A stretch of 64,000 nt of DNA from Nymphaea colorata. Its lineage: Eukaryota; Streptophyta; Magnoliopsida; Nymphaeales; Nymphaeaceae. The notes under the pieces are model-generated. The model saw only the letters and a program-made list of their open reading frames with translations. It searched no databases and had not been told where the DNA came from. A program made the position numbers and the translations under genes. Shown piece by piece: positions 11,942 to 25,969 of this stretch. The stretch lies in contig NC_045141.1 of assembly GCF_008831285.2 (NCBI RefSeq), forward strand, positions 25,719,315 through 25,783,314, written 5' to 3'. The number at the start of each line of letters is the position of its first letter. Positions within the stretch are counted from its first letter, which is position 1.

Positions 11942-14900
11942 ATTTTGCTCCTCATTTGAACCTCAGTTTGTACATCTCGACACACTTGCAAGAACCTGCA
12001 AGCGTGCCCCTCTTTTCCTTGTTTTTTTTTTTCCTCTCAAGATACTAATCCCAATAAATATTTCGATGCCTGTATATTTATTAAGGATGCTAATTTTTCC
12101 AAGTGATTAAATATGGTTTTGAAAATTTCGCTTCGTAACATGAGAATCCTGATCTAAACCAATGCATATGTGCGATAACCCAAAAAACATTGTTGAACCT
12201 TTTGATGTCAGGACAATATAAATCATATGTATGAAATATATCAAGGCCACTGCTTCAGGATTTTCAATTATGCCTCTGTTCGAGAGCTTGCAAATGAGGA
12301 TGGAGAGGAGGTTTTAAATAGTATTTGGGCTTTCCTCATTGGATCTCAAATTGGGCTTCACAGATCCAACAAAAACTAGTGATATGAAAAACCATGATTT
12401 TACGTTCATCATAAGCATGTGTTTTTTTTGCTTTGGCAGGATAGTGAATGACAGGAATAGTTCACATTATGCTTTGAACCTATAACTGAGGCAGGCCAAA
12501 CTAAACCCAAATCCAAAAAATACATGACGCAACTTAAAATTATCAATTTTTTTAATGTGATTTTTTTTTAATTAGCTGGGGTAGGACCACGGCCTAGGTG
12601 GGCCCCCCTCCCTCTGCTCCTTGTAATGTTGGATTAGTAAATGGTCCTAGGTACACATTGTGCTTTGAAAAGTTTATATGGATCTAGATCTGATCTGGAT
12701 TCTGAATAAAATCCAATCCACAAACACGAAAATTGTAAAGACAGCATCATTTACGGGTATGATTCGCAAGCACGATTACCATTGTTCTTTTACTAAGTCC
12801 GTGCTCTGCAGCACATGGTTAAGAACAGGTAGCCTAATACAACAGAAGCATGCAAACAAAAATTTTCTTCTTCTTCTTCCTTTTCATGGCGAAGTCGGAA
12901 CACGTATGCCCTAATTCGCCTCGAAAACTCACCAGTTGCAGTTAGGACACCGGCGCAGCTAGTGAGGTAAAACATGAGACAAAGAAGATGGTCGGCTTTT
13001 TCTCTCCTTTGGACAAACAAATACAGAAAAAGTATGTTGTTAAATCCACTAGTCACGGCTGATTTCAGGCAGACAGAAAGAAAGAAAAGAGCTGGTATAG
13101 CGACCATAAGTCACGACAAAGATCCAGTTCCAGACTGCCCATTGTAGGGACCCGCATGCAGATGGATTACGCGGTTAAAACGCATCAATGTACACATATA
13201 TATATATATGATATATGTATCTTCCCAATCTCAATTCTTTATTTAAGGTTGGTTTCATAAAATTTGAGATGCACAGTTTGTCTTTACATGAGATAAGAAA
13301 CTTGTGTCTTGATGTCATCTAATTTTGTTGTTTTCCCTCGCCTTTTGGTTTTAAAACTGCAACTGTACACAAGTTACATCAACGTGGTCAACTTCTACTA
13401 AAGTAAATTAAGATTCAAATTATAGCTGAATTGGTACTTAAGCTTGGAATGCCCATCTCCTAGAGTTAGATTAGTGGTGTCCATATATAAGATAAGAGGT
13501 GTTTGATGCCAGGAACAGAGTGTTCCGTTCACAAGGTGGTATGCTTCATGATTTCCATCTTATGTTCCATCAATTCAAGGAAAGAAAAAAAAAGAGCGAA
13601 GAACGCTTTCGATCCTCAGCATCTTATGTTCCATACCTTAGAGAGAATCTGGACGTAACATTGTACCGAAGTTAATTCGTCTAACATGTGAAAGATCCAA
13701 AGTTTTAGACTAGATGCTAGATCATGTAAGGATCCATGAATGAAAGAATCTGATTCCTTTCCTTAAATACTTGGGAGTCTATATATGTTTAGAACTGAAG
13801 GAGCAAATATATATGTCGTCAGTTTGATCGAATCGAAGTATTTAAATTGGGTCCAAAACGTGTAGGCCCCATCAAAGAACCACCAATTTAGCTTCACAAG
13901 ATCCGTCATCTGTCGAATCTTTTTTCTCTTTTGGTTTTTCTTTCTTTGATTGGCTAATGATCCTGATATCAAATCACGGGTTCGAACCTATGAATTATGA
14001 TGTCCCTAAAACTTGTAGATCCATGAAATATTTTTTTCCTGCATTTCTCTCTGTTTTAGCGCAGTTATAGCTGGCTGTGGGTTTTAAGATCTAGAAAAAT
14101 CCTAATTCACCATGTCAAATTTAGTTTCAGAACTTCGGGGTCTTTTGGCAGCAAAGACACTTTTTGGGGTGTCACATGAATCCGTTTTATTGATCGGCTC
14201 AAATTCATGAAACATTAGCTCTAGTGATCTATGAATCTGCACAGAGTGTTCCTACTGTCAAACTATTGTTTCCTGTAACAGTCAAACATTGTATCAGATC
14301 AGATCTCAAATTAAAGTATGAACCTTCCGGTGGTTCAACTCAAACCCTGAATCTGTTGGATTCAAACGCAGTTGCCTGGTCACCAGAAGCAAACATAGAT
14401 CATCTCCGTATAAGCCAAGCATTCTTCAGACTTGCTTGGTGTGAACACACCAGGAACATCCAAATCCTCATTGAAAAAAATTCCAGGCGTCCGAAAGCGG
14501 CGATCTCTGATGACCAAAGAAGCAGTTCAGTACTTCAAGGCCATCTTCTGCTTCTCTTCACAAAGATCTGCCTAATCCTAACTCTGCATGTAGAACAACT
14601 GCATAAATCAATAAATAAATATTTGGACAAACATTTATTCACGTGCCCAAGTTGAAAATTGGGACCTTCAGTCCACACCTTGGAACCCTCGTTCAAAAAG
14701 CTCCTGAAAAGAAAAGACGTGATAAAATTATAATGAAGAAGGTAGCACAGTCGAATTTCAAGAGAGGGTGTTGCTGCCAACTGCCGCCATGAAAGTGCGA
14801 GTTCAAGAAACATATGATACTGCAGTTTCTGCAATAAAATATGAATCCCCAACTCTAAATTTCAAACGGACGGGACGGTTGAAAGGAGAAAATTCCTCTC

Positions 14901-16976
14901 TACGCAGAAGCTGATCCGAGAAAAATGAGTGTCCCAAGCAAAAATCGTCCGACCTTTTTGACCTGCTCACAGACTATACATGAGAAGATTCAGGACAACC
15001 CATGCCTTCTTCCAAAGTTCTCTTTTTAATGGGTTTGTTCATTTTTTTCCTTCCACTGCATAGAAAATTTTGTTTTATTTTATTTTTTGTGATTGCCTTC
15101 TCTTTCTAGGCCCATTTTTTATTCTAATTTTTCTCATACTTAATATTATATCTATAAAACTTTATGTCACCAACATGCATTAGAAGATAAACAAAACAAA
15201 TCTGAAAACTTTTTGCATGTGCATGTATAACGACACAGCACGAATGACGGGAGAAAGAGAGAGAGAGTGAGGTTTAATCTTCATGTGAAAGTCATAGCTA
15301 CTGTAGCTCGGTAGAAACATCTGAACATGTCGTCCCAACCAAAATCTACTTCTTACCGAACAAAAGATGACGAAAATCAAACAGTGGCATCTTCTTTTCC
15401 ATCCCCATGTTAGAAAGAAAGGGACGTGTTACTTAATTTGTGCTCTTTTCTCCGATGAAAGAAGATGCGATGCAAACTTGACATGCTGTGTGTGGAATCC
15501 AGTTCCAGTTCCAGTTCCGTCCCGTTGGAGCAAACTCTGATTAATTACGAACTAAGATCCAATGTTGAATCTTAATGAACTGCCAAATTTGGGTCCGATG
15601 TATACAGCTGAATCTGAACCCATCCAGTCAATTTGCAACAGCTAATGCAGAACCAAGTAATTATCTGTTTGGCTTTTGATCAAGCTCCAAATCCAAATTC
15701 AAGTCAAAATTCAAATGGATGAAAAAAAAAGTAAGATTTTCAATTTTTTAGTTGGACACAACATGCTCTGAAGCAACACCCAAATTGAGTTGATACCTGT
15801 GAGAATGGAATTAGAGACAAAATAGAATTAAGTCCCTCGTTGAAAAAATTTTAAGATCAATAGATTCAATAGGGACCAAGTTAGAATTTTTTGATAAAGA
15901 AAGTTAAATTAAAGTTTAGTTTCATAAAAAAAATAATAAACTATTAAGTTTTAGATTTTAAGATGCTCAAGATGGCTTTTGGCACTGGACAATAGAGGAC
16001 AAAACCCCCTAAGCCTATGGAAAGGCCAAGCCTCGCTGCGAGGTTCGGATCCCAATACTGTCCGGTCATGAAACGAAGGTTCGGATTCGGATCCGATCAA
16101 GGAAAACCACATGAAAGGGCAATTTCGCCATTCGGAGAGGAAACCGCTTTTCGAGATTTTCTGGAAAAGTGGGCCGCGTGATCGAAATTTTTTTTAGAAA
16201 AATGAGACGCTTTCTTGAAAACACCAGCAACTTTTCGGTAAATCTAAATCGGCATTTCCCTTGTTATCCCCAACCTAGGAAGCAAAGGTCACCTAGGGAA
16301 GCGGGAGACCTCTGTTTTGCGGGATGGTAATTCCGTCATTCCCGCCCGAACCACTGGCACCAGGGAAATGACCGGGACATCCTTCCCAGGTAACTGATTT
16401 ACCTCCCAATAGAATGACAGTAATACCCTTACTCTATTGCAGACCCTTCACGTTGCCACTCGGTCGCTGTCCGCGAGATATCCACGTTTTGATTAACTAT
16501 TTAACTTATTTTTAATATTAAACTCACATACTTAGTAAAAATGGGCATAAAATCAACAAAGTTTATAAATTGTCTATATAGATTGATAAAATTTGCTTAT
16601 TTTCATATTGATATTGCTTGCCGGATAAATTGTTCTTCTTATATATTTAAAAGTTTATACTCAACCAGAATTTGCTGGCTCGTAAGCGTATGACATTCTC
16701 ATTGCTCGTTGTTAATAAGTCACCAACAAATTTATTATTTATTTCAGTGCCTTTTTTCTTATTTGTGTTTGAATCGTTTGCTTGGATAAAAATTTCCCCA
16801 ACAAAACCTACCACGCATGGCTACGGTTGTTTAACGAACCTGTTGAAGGTGGCAATGAACAACCGACGACTCCATCGTTTCGTTGGAGTGGAAAATAATA
16901 CCATCAAACCAAACAACTATTGTGGTTGACTATAGATTTAAGCCACACTTCAACAATATCAAGAAGAGGTGGTTGA

Positions 16977-17008
<32 letters not shown>

Positions 17009-17450
17009 TTTTTTGTCAATAAGAGCCACACAAAAAAAAGTCCAAATCCTCCTTTTTGTTCTTGTGGGCATAGATGGTGCACCTCTATCTTGATCGAGTT
17101 GGTGACAGTTGGGTATGTAAATGTAGGTCCAATCTAATTGGGGGAGAGCCAAGGAAAAGTTAGCAAGGGTTCTCCCTTTCTTTTTTTCAAAACAATAAAA
17201 AGTTTACATGTAAACTTTAAAAGATTGTATATGTTTTATATAAAAAAATTTAAAAATTATGTTGAAATTTTGAAACTATAATTCAACGTTATTGATTAAA
17301 AATTTATGGCTCGATCCCTTTGTTCTAAGCTGCACTCCCAAAATTGACGAAGAAGGGAAATGAGATCCCTTAGAGGGCCGGGACAAGGTCTTGGTCAAAC
17401 GGAACAACTGTACACGGTCGGGGCTTGAGGCCGAACAAAGGGCAGGTGCG
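11942..17450. other. Intergenic sequence, no supported gene
   Basis: Contains the 3' UTR of the CCT gene (to about 12080), then AT-rich DNA. The frames at 12678-13107 and 14224-14852 show no family resemblance or splice partner. (AT)n runs lie at 13196-13208 and 16977-17000. A more GC-rich stretch at 16000-16480 has no readable motif and may be old transposon DNA. Confidence 0.5.
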
Positions 17451-17459
17451 CAAGACAAC

Positions 17460-17812
17460 TTAATCGGGGAGGGTGAGGTGGTAATAATGAATTACATTCC
17501 GAATATCGGGAACAGGAGGGAGTGTGAAAAGCCCTGCAAGCTCCGGCGTCTGTGTTTTTAGAGTGACGGAGCAAAGAGAGCTGTTGGAAGTTTGAAACGT
17601 TGGGACGGAGAGCAGCAAAACGGTGGTGGGAAGATAAAGATTTGGTGAGTTGCAGAGGAGGGCGTTTAGCTGTGAAGGTGTTGAAAGGTGGAGAATATAG
17701 AGGTCGACGGTGGTTTTGTCTTTTCTTTTCTCTCTTATGGTCCTGTGACGGTTTGTCGTCTGGTTTGTCATCTGTCAGATAGCTAGTGGAGGAGTGGTTC
17801 TCCTTTGTGGAG
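17460..17812 (+). other. Possible non-coding first exon (leader) of the DUF3527 gene
   Basis: A GC-richer stretch ends at GTGGAG followed by a near-consensus donor GTAAGAG at 17813. It contains no useful ATG. The next coding exon on the plus strand starts after an acceptor (TTTTGTGCAG) ending at 20649, so this could be a far-upstream leader exon. The link is an inference from strand and order, and other leader exons may exist near 19000-19100. Confidence 0.3.
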
Positions 17813-20649
17813 GTAAGAGTTTTTTATGCTTGGCTGAGCTCCTGTTTCTTCCCTTTCAGCTTCTTTTCTCCTCCTTTGCCTGCGGTCTTTCACCGTCATC
17901 CATCTTTCGGTTTTTGGCCTGAGCGGGTTAGACTGCTGCGTTTTGCATGTCATCGTCGTCGTTGCCTTCTTCCCCTTCTTCTTCTTTTCTGTGGCTACTT
18001 TTCATTTTCTCGAAAGGAAAGCTGATGGTGGTTTTTGGGCCCTGTGAAAATGGTGAATTTTGCCTTTTGAATGCTATATTGTGTTTTTTTTCAGTTGTTA
18101 CAAAGGGAATTTTTGGTCGTGGCATTTGAGGTCTGTTAGGGATTGAGGATTTGATGTTGGTGATGTTAGAATTGTGAGCGGGAGGCGAGCAGAAGTTGCA
18201 GTGATTCTTTTGTGTTTGCTTTTGGTTTGTGAGTGGGAGAGATATGGAGGAGCTGCTTCTTTGTTGCCTGGGATTAACGATGATTTGGTGTCTCTTGGTG
18301 GTTTTCCAATCGCTACTTGGAAAAAATTTTAAATTTTGCTGGACTTTAAAGGAAGAGAAGAAGTAGAAATTTTTTTCGGGTGTGTCCCCTGTTTTTTTTT
18401 TTAGAAAAAGCTTTTTCGTCTTATTTCTTATTAGGAAATACTGTTGTGTTTTGCTTTTCTTGTTGTGTGCATTATGGATTTCAGTCGTTGTTATTGCTGT
18501 TTAACGTTTCCTTTGGTGCTTGAAACGGAGAAGTTGATGAGTAGAAGATTTGTTGGTCGTTCGTTCGCTTCCACTATTCTTCAAATGTTTATGTGCTCTT
18601 TAAGTTTTGGGAGAACAAGAGACGAAGTAACGCTCTCATGTTTCTCTGGAATTGCTTCAAGAATGATCAACATGTCAATTCAAGAACGGTTAACATGTTA
18701 GTTCAAGAAGAAGTAGTTTTCTATAGGAAAGCACGGTTTCTTTCATAAAAGGTGGCTCGGAAAAGAAAATGACTTTCGGTGCTGGAAATAGCAAAAGACG
18801 GAAGGTATGCAGCTAATATTCTTAGCTGCTGGCTAGTCATTCATCAACTGATGAGTAGTGCGTTAATTTTGGAAGCATGGCTGCGATAGAAATTTGTTCA
18901 CTACTCATTCGCTGGTCTACAGCATGGTGAGGTTTCTTCACATTGATGTCTACATGATGGGAGTAGGTGCCAGCTACCAAACATAGTGTTAACCGGTCCA
19001 TTTGCAGAATAAGAAAGAAAAACCTCAAATATATCCTTCTCCCCGTACAAGGGAGAGCCATGGCCAAAAGTGATGCAGAAAGTTGTTGCCCTGGAGAAAA
19101 CGAACAGAACAAAGGTACCATCTCATCTGCTTTAAATCTTGAAAGAAATGAGTCAGATCCACCATATAAGACGGCTGACGGTCAGCCCCACCTAAGGGTA
19201 AGGTCATTGATACTGATGAAAAAGGCCCAGCGCACATTCTTGTCACTTAAGGGCTTTTCTTTTCCATAAGGATGTTGCCACATTTTTCTGAGGCATGGTG
19301 TAAGTAATTTCCCTTGTACATAGTTCCTGAATCTTTTCTTCGTTAGTGAAAATTTGTTAGCCATACATTCTGCTAGTTGCCCAATATCCATGTTATAAAA
19401 TTGTGATGCTGATGCCTAAGCCAAAAATGGGGGGCTTGTTTTACCAACAACGGCTTCACTGATCTTGTAGGAAAAAACTTGTGGCCATCACCAAGTTGAT
19501 GGTGTGTCAAAGCTGAAAACCCGCAGGGGCATCTCTTGCAAGGACAAGGGAGGGTGTACTACAAAGAGGCATTCTTTGAGACAAGATTGACGACCCTGTA
19601 CCTCCTGTGGGCAAGAGCATTCACGGTTCTTTTCTATATAATTATCCAATTCTATGCCAGCCAATGCCTTGCAAGGGATGGGGGTTTCTTCCTTATTGCT
19701 TGTGTGTTTAGGAGGAACTGGTAACATATAGGTTGAGCTTTAGTTTCTATGTCACTTAATTTGACATTGTAGTGCTTTATTCATAAATTTAATCTAGGAG
19801 ACAGTTGACTTTGAGGCAATCTCTTGCTACGAGGAAAATGAGTTCTGATTGTTGATATTATCAAAATGTTACATTTGTTGCTTTCTGTTTATTAGGAAAA
19901 TCTCTGATTTCTCCTTCCACAATTAAAACATGGGAAATTATCAAATCCACTGAGTGTGGCCCCTTCTTCAGTTCTTCTATCTTATCTGCTTTCTTGCTTC
20001 TTTGCTCTCTACTGCTCCAGGCACTCTCTGTATCACTTTTTTGTCCCAGGGTGACCTATCACACGATATCAGTAAGTGAGCGGCTGAAAATCCAATCAAA
20101 AAGCCTTATGGGAAAAATGGCTTTCAGGTTCATGGCAGCTCAACCTGAGTTGGCATGTTGAATCAAATTCATTAGAAGTGACAGCATGATTTTGCAACAA
20201 TGTTAAGTCACATCAAGAACAGGAACCGCCTGTTTGCAAGATTGGAGAGTTATCTAGGTCAACTTTGAAAGCGTACACCAAAGTGCTTATTGGATGATTT
20301 AATGCCATGATTTATTATATTTGGATATCAGACATCCTTATTATTGGTCCTTAAATTTGAAGTTTGAGAACTTAATTCCACGCTACTTTTCTTTTTCTGC
20401 TTTTGCTGTCACGACTGATACTGGAGTGCTTAATGCTGTTTTTGATGTGATTATAAGCTGAATGTTATGAATATATTTACGGCTCTACAAAATTGAGTCT
20501 GTTCGTCTGTGTTCCTCAATTTCTTATCAAATCCTTGGTTATCCTTTACCAAGTTGAAGGGTTTGTCTGAAACTCCTGGTGTTAGTATAGTGATTGGAAC
20601 GAGTAAAGGAAAATAGTTTGGATGTTGACATGAGCTTTCTTTTGTGCAG
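17813..20649. other. Probable leader intron(s) upstream of the DUF3527 coding exon
   Basis: T-rich sequence with many short frames and no clear protein. An acceptor-like TCCATTTGCAG near 19007 followed by a frame giving MAKSDAESCCPGENEQNK could be a small exon, but its frame cannot be joined with confidence to the main exon. The part from about 19853 is duplicated at 26525 (see the pseudogene). Confidence 0.35.
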
Positions 20650-20699
20650 GTTGAAGCACAAGTTCACTTAGTGAGTGTAGTTCACTTGAGTTCAATGCC

Positions 20700-23359
20700 A
20701 TGGAAGCAGAAGACATTTTTGCAGATGCACGAGAATGTTTCTCTGACGAGGATAATTTCTCACGGTGCTGGATGAGTACTGGTGCAGGGGCAACAGGAGA
20801 TGATGGATTAAACTTAGGGACATGGGACTCAAACAAAATGCTTGAAAGAAAGCTGTGTTTCCACCCCACATTTTCTGAACCACGGTGCTCCTGCAAGACT
20901 GACACAACTGGTAACAACAAAATCCATGAAGAAACTCTTCTAAGGGAGTCCGCAGCAGTTCCAAGGGAGCACAATGCTGGAGAGAATTTGAGCACTTATA
21001 ACAATATGCAGAGAGCAGACGTTGGAGAACCTCAGGAAGCATGCATTCTGAATCGGTTTGGGGCCGAACTTGGACATCCAGGTCACATGAATTTCAGTAG
21101 CTCTGAAGATTTTTCAGCATATCGTTGCCCGGCATCAAAACAAGCTGCTGTATTAGACAATTTAAGAGTTACAGCCTATCTAGGTATCATATGCAAAGCT
21201 TCAATATCATTTGATTATCCGGTTAAATTGAAAACCAGGATGGAATTTCTCTTTGGTAGTTCACAGACAAAAAAGAAAAGGGTGAAAAATGTCACTGATG
21301 AGAACAACCATAGCGTTCCAAACCCGAGAGTGGCTGATCTAGGGAACGGCTATGGCCTTCAGAAGAGTGTTACAATTAGCCCAGTTGGTCAATGGCTTAT
21401 GAACACCATTAGTGGGAACGGCAAGGTACCTGACACTCTAAGAAGTCCACTGTTTATTAACTTGACCGATCAAGATAAAAGTATTACGCAAGACGGGTCA
21501 AGTTATACTGAGACTAAAGAGGCCAGCTGCTCAGATTGTGACAGCTCCTTCCCTGTTGGGCTTCATGATACCACATTGCATGCACGATATGTAGAATCCA
21601 TGGGAGATACTGGATGTGATTCAGATACTACAACCAAACGGGAGTTTTCAGATGACGTCTTCCTTTCATGCTCGAGTTCTAAAACAACAGACTCAAATCA
21701 GTCCAGTCTGACCACTTCCAGGGGATTTCTTCAGTGCATTTGGAAGGGTGGAATCCCTCATTTTGTCTTCTCCCTGGATGATCAGGATAAGGTTTATTTG
21801 GCTAATCCATGGAGGGTTGAGTCATCAGAAGATAAAGCTTTAGACTGGATTTACCTATTTCATGTGAAAGTCAGTGGGCGGGAGAAGCAAATCAAAGGTG
21901 GTAGCCGTGATTCCGAGTTTGTTGGCAAAATGAAAGTCTCAAGCTCTGTTTCACTTGATTGTGATAATGCAAGCAAGTTTATTGAGACAGAATATGTTTT
22001 ATTTAGTGTAAATGGGGCACACAATGAAGAGCTTAAGCAAGCGATGGTAAGTTTGAAGCCAATTCGTAAGAAGTCTAAGGGAATGCAGAAGATGGTAATA
22101 GGGATATTTAGAACCCCACACTCATCCAAGCAGCAACCTCATAGTAATTTGATTCCTTCGAGCTCCATTTATGATGAGTGTCCTCAAATGCTTTTGTACA
22201 GAAGAACCAACTTCAGTAACATGGCTGCAGAGAAGATCTTGATGGGTCAACTAATACCCAACCTAGAGATGGCAGCAATGGTTGTGAAAGTCCGTACAGA
22301 TCAGAATAGTAACCAGGAGACGGTCATTGGAGGTTGGGGCCTGAAATTTCTGAAGAAGAAAGAGGTAGACCCAGGCTTCTCTTCTAATGGGAATCGGTCT
22401 AAGGATAAACTGATCACTAATATGACCATGCTTGTCCCTGAAGACTTTCATGGTGGGCCACATGGTGAACCGTCAACCCTTCTTGAGAGATGGAGATCTG
22501 GGGGGCACTGTGATTGTGGTGGCTGGGATGTTGGTTGCCCTATCAAAGTACTTGATGGCGGGCCATGCAGTGAAGAAAGCTTTTCTCATACTGAGCCTAA
22601 GGAAGCATGCGGATCGTTTGATGTATTTATGAAGGTAATTCTTCTGTATTAGTTTCAAGTCTGCTTCTTCATCCTGGGGAAATAACTAAAACACTAAATT
22701 CTGTAGAAGCATATCTTCGTCACGTCCTTTCAGCCGCTTTCAACTTTGTTCTTGCAGGTCAGCATGTCCAGGTTCCTACAAACCAAAAACCTTTTTTTTT
22801 TAATGTCAAACAAGATTGTCTTCATTAAGTTTGGAGACTTAATTGAGCTGCAAATATTGAACGACAGTCGACTGTTTCAAAAAGAAAACTGAAAACAGCT
22901 TCCTCATCTGAAGCCTATTTGACAACTGAATGTGTGCTACAAGCTTGGAAAATTAAAATACAAAACTGTGAGCAAATGCACGGTAGCTTTCCAGAAAAAG
23001 TTTGTGCATATTTCTTAGCAGTGAATTTTGTAAAAAAAAGAAAAAGAAAAAAGGGAACTTTTACAACCATTTTCTAGGTTGCTGTTTATCAGGGTAAAGA
23101 AGAAAGAAAAATTGCCCTTCTTTATCAATTAGGTGAATTTGCTGCTTGGTGTTATTTCTCATTTATTTACATGCCACTGGTTGACAATCTTCAGGGGACA
23201 AGAGAAAGTCTACCAGCCCTAAAAATGGTGCGCGTCTGCGAAGGCTTGTACTGCGTTCACTTCCAATCAACATTGTCAGCTCTCCAATCCTTCTCAACTG
23301 CGGTGGCTATGATCCACAGCCAGAGTCCACCTCTCTTCTTCAAGATGTACAATACCTGA
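20700..23359 (+). CDS. DUF3527 family protein, two coding exons
   Basis: CDS join(20700..22634, 23195..23359), phase-0 intron, 699 residues. The long N-terminal part is serine-rich and polar. From about residue 340 comes GFLQCIWKGGIPHFVFSLDD, then ALDWIYLFHVKVSGREKQI and KMKVSSSVSLD. The conserved C-terminal core includes LIPNLEMAAMVVKV (about residue 516), GGWGLKFLKKK, ERWRSGGHCDCGGWDVGCP (about 595) and, in the second exon, LPALKMVRVCEGLYCVHFQS. This order matches the plant-specific DUF3527 family (for example At2g29510), whose biochemical role is not known. The start is the first ATG after the acceptor at 20649. An upstream exon adding N-terminal residues is possible. Part of the locus is duplicated at 26.5-28.8 kb. 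The next gene is convergent. Confidence 0.85.
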
Positions 23360-24344
23360 GCAGACAAGGTCTGCCGATCGACCCCTCTAAATGAACTTTT
23401 GCGGCTTCCTTTCGATTGATGGAATCTGCTGCAAAAAATGTCGTTTTCACGGTTGGTCCTGCTCAAATGACAAAAGGGTGGTCAATAATCACCAAGAATC
23501 CAATCTCGACCTCTTCCCTGCAGAAATACATCCTAAGCAGGGGGTTTCATAAAAAGAAGTCTAAGAATGACTGAAGCTTCCGTCAATGGGGAGATCATCC
23601 TCAAACTAATGAAGCACCAAAGACTTATTGAGGTTCTGCTATGACGCCTCCCGACAGCCAGAAGTCTAATACAATGTGTCAGCTAGGAGACAAAAGGTCA
23701 ATGAAGCAGCTCGTCTCGTCCACCAAAATCGCGGATGCTTTTCCATCACCCGAATACAAGTTCGGCTACGACTTGATGAATTGGTGATGCTGATGCAGGG
23801 AATTCTTCAATCGCTCAGTTCAACTACTTGTTCATATCCCTTCTTTTTGTCATTTCAGTGAAGCAATAAATAATCGATAGAGAAATGTTTAAATATTCAT
23901 TTTACAAGTAGCTTTCAAATTCGAGTAATTTTGGGTATGGCTGGATATTGAAATACGGATGGGTCAAAATCCGATCTCAAAATATCAAAGTAGCCATACA
24001 TAGTATTAGTTATATCCAATTCTATATCTGAATGAAAAACGATCTGCGACTGCAGACCTTGTCTCCTCATTCTGCCATTAGCCAATGGTTGCTTATGCCG
24101 GATTAGAAGAAGCGGAAGGTCTGGGAAGTTTGTTCATTCCTCAACGAAGTGAGAAAATTCTGAATTACTTAACCTGCATAGATATTCTTCAATTCAATGC
24201 TGCTCAAAGGAAGCATATTCTGAAGTCTTGAATATGTCGTGGATTGTGAAGAACGCGTTGTGAACAACTCTTAAAAGGAACGTGTACATGTTGTGAACAA
24301 CTCTGATTTTGAATATGAAACACATTGGCCCACCACCGCCTATG
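23360..24344. other. Convergent intergenic gap and 3' UTRs
   Basis: Lies between the DUF3527 and hydroquinone reductase genes, which point towards each other. AATAAA at 23865-23870 could serve the plus-strand gene. No protein-coding signal is seen. Confidence 0.5.
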
Positions 24345-25969
24345 CTACTGAGCCCCGGTACCTCTCTTTCGGCCCGATAGAACTTCTCTATTATGAGGTC
24401 TAAAGAGAGAGTCCCTCTCAAACCCAGATGGTATCGCCGGTCGAATGCCGCCAGGATTCAAAGGGAAAAGTATCTTGTAGTAACCATCCATGATTGCATT
24501 GAAATCACAGGTTTCTGCAACTTTGGGAATCTGCATCACAAATTTAAGATGGAAGTGTCAGTAAACCGCGTCTATTTAACCTCTACACATCATCCTCAAA
24601 CAACAGGCATGCCGCGATATGCACCCACTTATCCAGATAAATTGGGATACTGTTTTCTGGAAAGCAGCGCCAACATAGCAAAATTTTTCAGTCTTTTGTA
24701 GATGTAGAGCACCTAGTCTACCAAACAGATGCCCTCATGAAAGAGCAAAATTAAGATTGCAGGCAAACAATGAAAAGCAAAGAATAACCAAGATCGAAAG
24801 CTACCAACCTGATAAATGTCCCTCATGTAACCATGGAGATTAGGATACTGAACCAGCTTCTTCTTGGTGCACCTGAAGAGGACATTGTAGACAAGGTCGA
24901 ATCGAATCAAGGTCGTGAACAGGAAAATATCAGCAAGAGTTACGCGATCCCCACATAAGTAGCGTGATTCAGCCAAGTGGCTCTCCAACATATCCAATGT
25001 AGTGAACAGCCCATCTGCTGCAGAGTCATATGCTTCCTGACTCTGTGCAAATCCGCATCTGCAACAATGGAGGGCTCGTTTCTCATAATGCGTTTTATTT
25101 GTAAGCTGAACCATTGATTGCGCAAGCAAGAGGAAACCGAAGGTTGCTACAGAACGGGGTACAATTGATCACCTGTAAACGCCATTGTTGACATTGGGGT
25201 AAATGATTTCAATCCAGCGGTCTACTTCCTCCCTCAGCTCCGCCGGAGACAGATCCAGTGACGGGCTCCCTGCGACGTCGTTCATGCCGCTGTTGAAGAA
25301 CTCGGCGATGTCTAGGCTCTCGTTACAGAAGACGTTCCTCCTTTCTGAGTCCCAGAGCATCGGCACCGTCGATCTGCCATCATACCCACCCGCCCTGAGT
25401 TTGTATACCTGTCTCAGTGTCCTGCAACCGTTCGCCTTATCTGCCCCCGGCGAGTAATCCCCGCGCTGGGTATCAGTTTCCCGGAATTCCCATGAGCCGT
25501 CGGCGCTCGGCGAAGCAATGGACACCGGCACCGCTCGCTCGAGTCCCTTAAGGGCGCGGACGATGAGGGTCCGGTGAGCCCACGGGCAGGGCAGGCCGAC
25601 GTAGAGGTGGAAGCGGCCGGTGGCGTCGGGGACGGTTTGGGTGGCCCCTGGCCGGCGGCGAAAGGGGCTGTCCGGCCGCGAGTAGGAGCCCGACCGGTCT
25701 GAGGGGGCCATCTGACTCATCATGACCTGCCAAGCGGAGGTCCATGTGCTGCGGACGGCGCCCACGAGAATCGACGGGGGCAGGGAGCGGCCGAAGAGGA
25801 TCCGGGTGAGGGCAGTGAGGGGGTCGATAGAGGAGTCGCCGGACGACGACATTCTAGGGGTGATACGGCGAGGGACGCGGCTGGTTCGGATGGTGGGTTT
25901 GGCTCGCGATGAGGGGAGGGACCAGAGCTGGTGGGAGCGCAGGCTGCTGCCGGTCATGGCTGCCGCCAT
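24345..25969 (-). CDS. Glutathionyl-hydroquinone reductase (Xi-class GST), probably plastid-targeted
   Basis: CDS complement(join(24345..24530, 24809..25058, 25173..25969)), 410 residues. The first ATG in frame gives [16 protein letters not shown] and a basic, serine-rich leader of some 40 residues that looks like a plastid transit peptide. The thioredoxin-like domain carries [15 protein letters not shown] with the family's CPWA active site (Cys128). Later come [24 protein letters not shown] and the helical C-terminal domain [17 protein letters not shown], ending with [16 protein letters not shown] and [11 protein letters not shown], all hallmarks of the YqjG/ECM4 family. These enzymes use the cysteine to strip glutathione from glutathionyl-hydroquinones, giving the hydroquinone and GSSG. 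The junctions keep frame (AG|A and CAG|ATT). The domain is complete and looks functional. A usual short exon with a histidine-rich stretch before KVAETC was not found and may be absent in this gene. Confidence 0.85.

Noticed and set aside
19055-19196. MAKSDAESCC frame as the true N-terminus of the DUF3527 protein
   Set aside because: No splice combination joining it in frame to the main exon could be fixed, and it matches no family N-terminus that I know.
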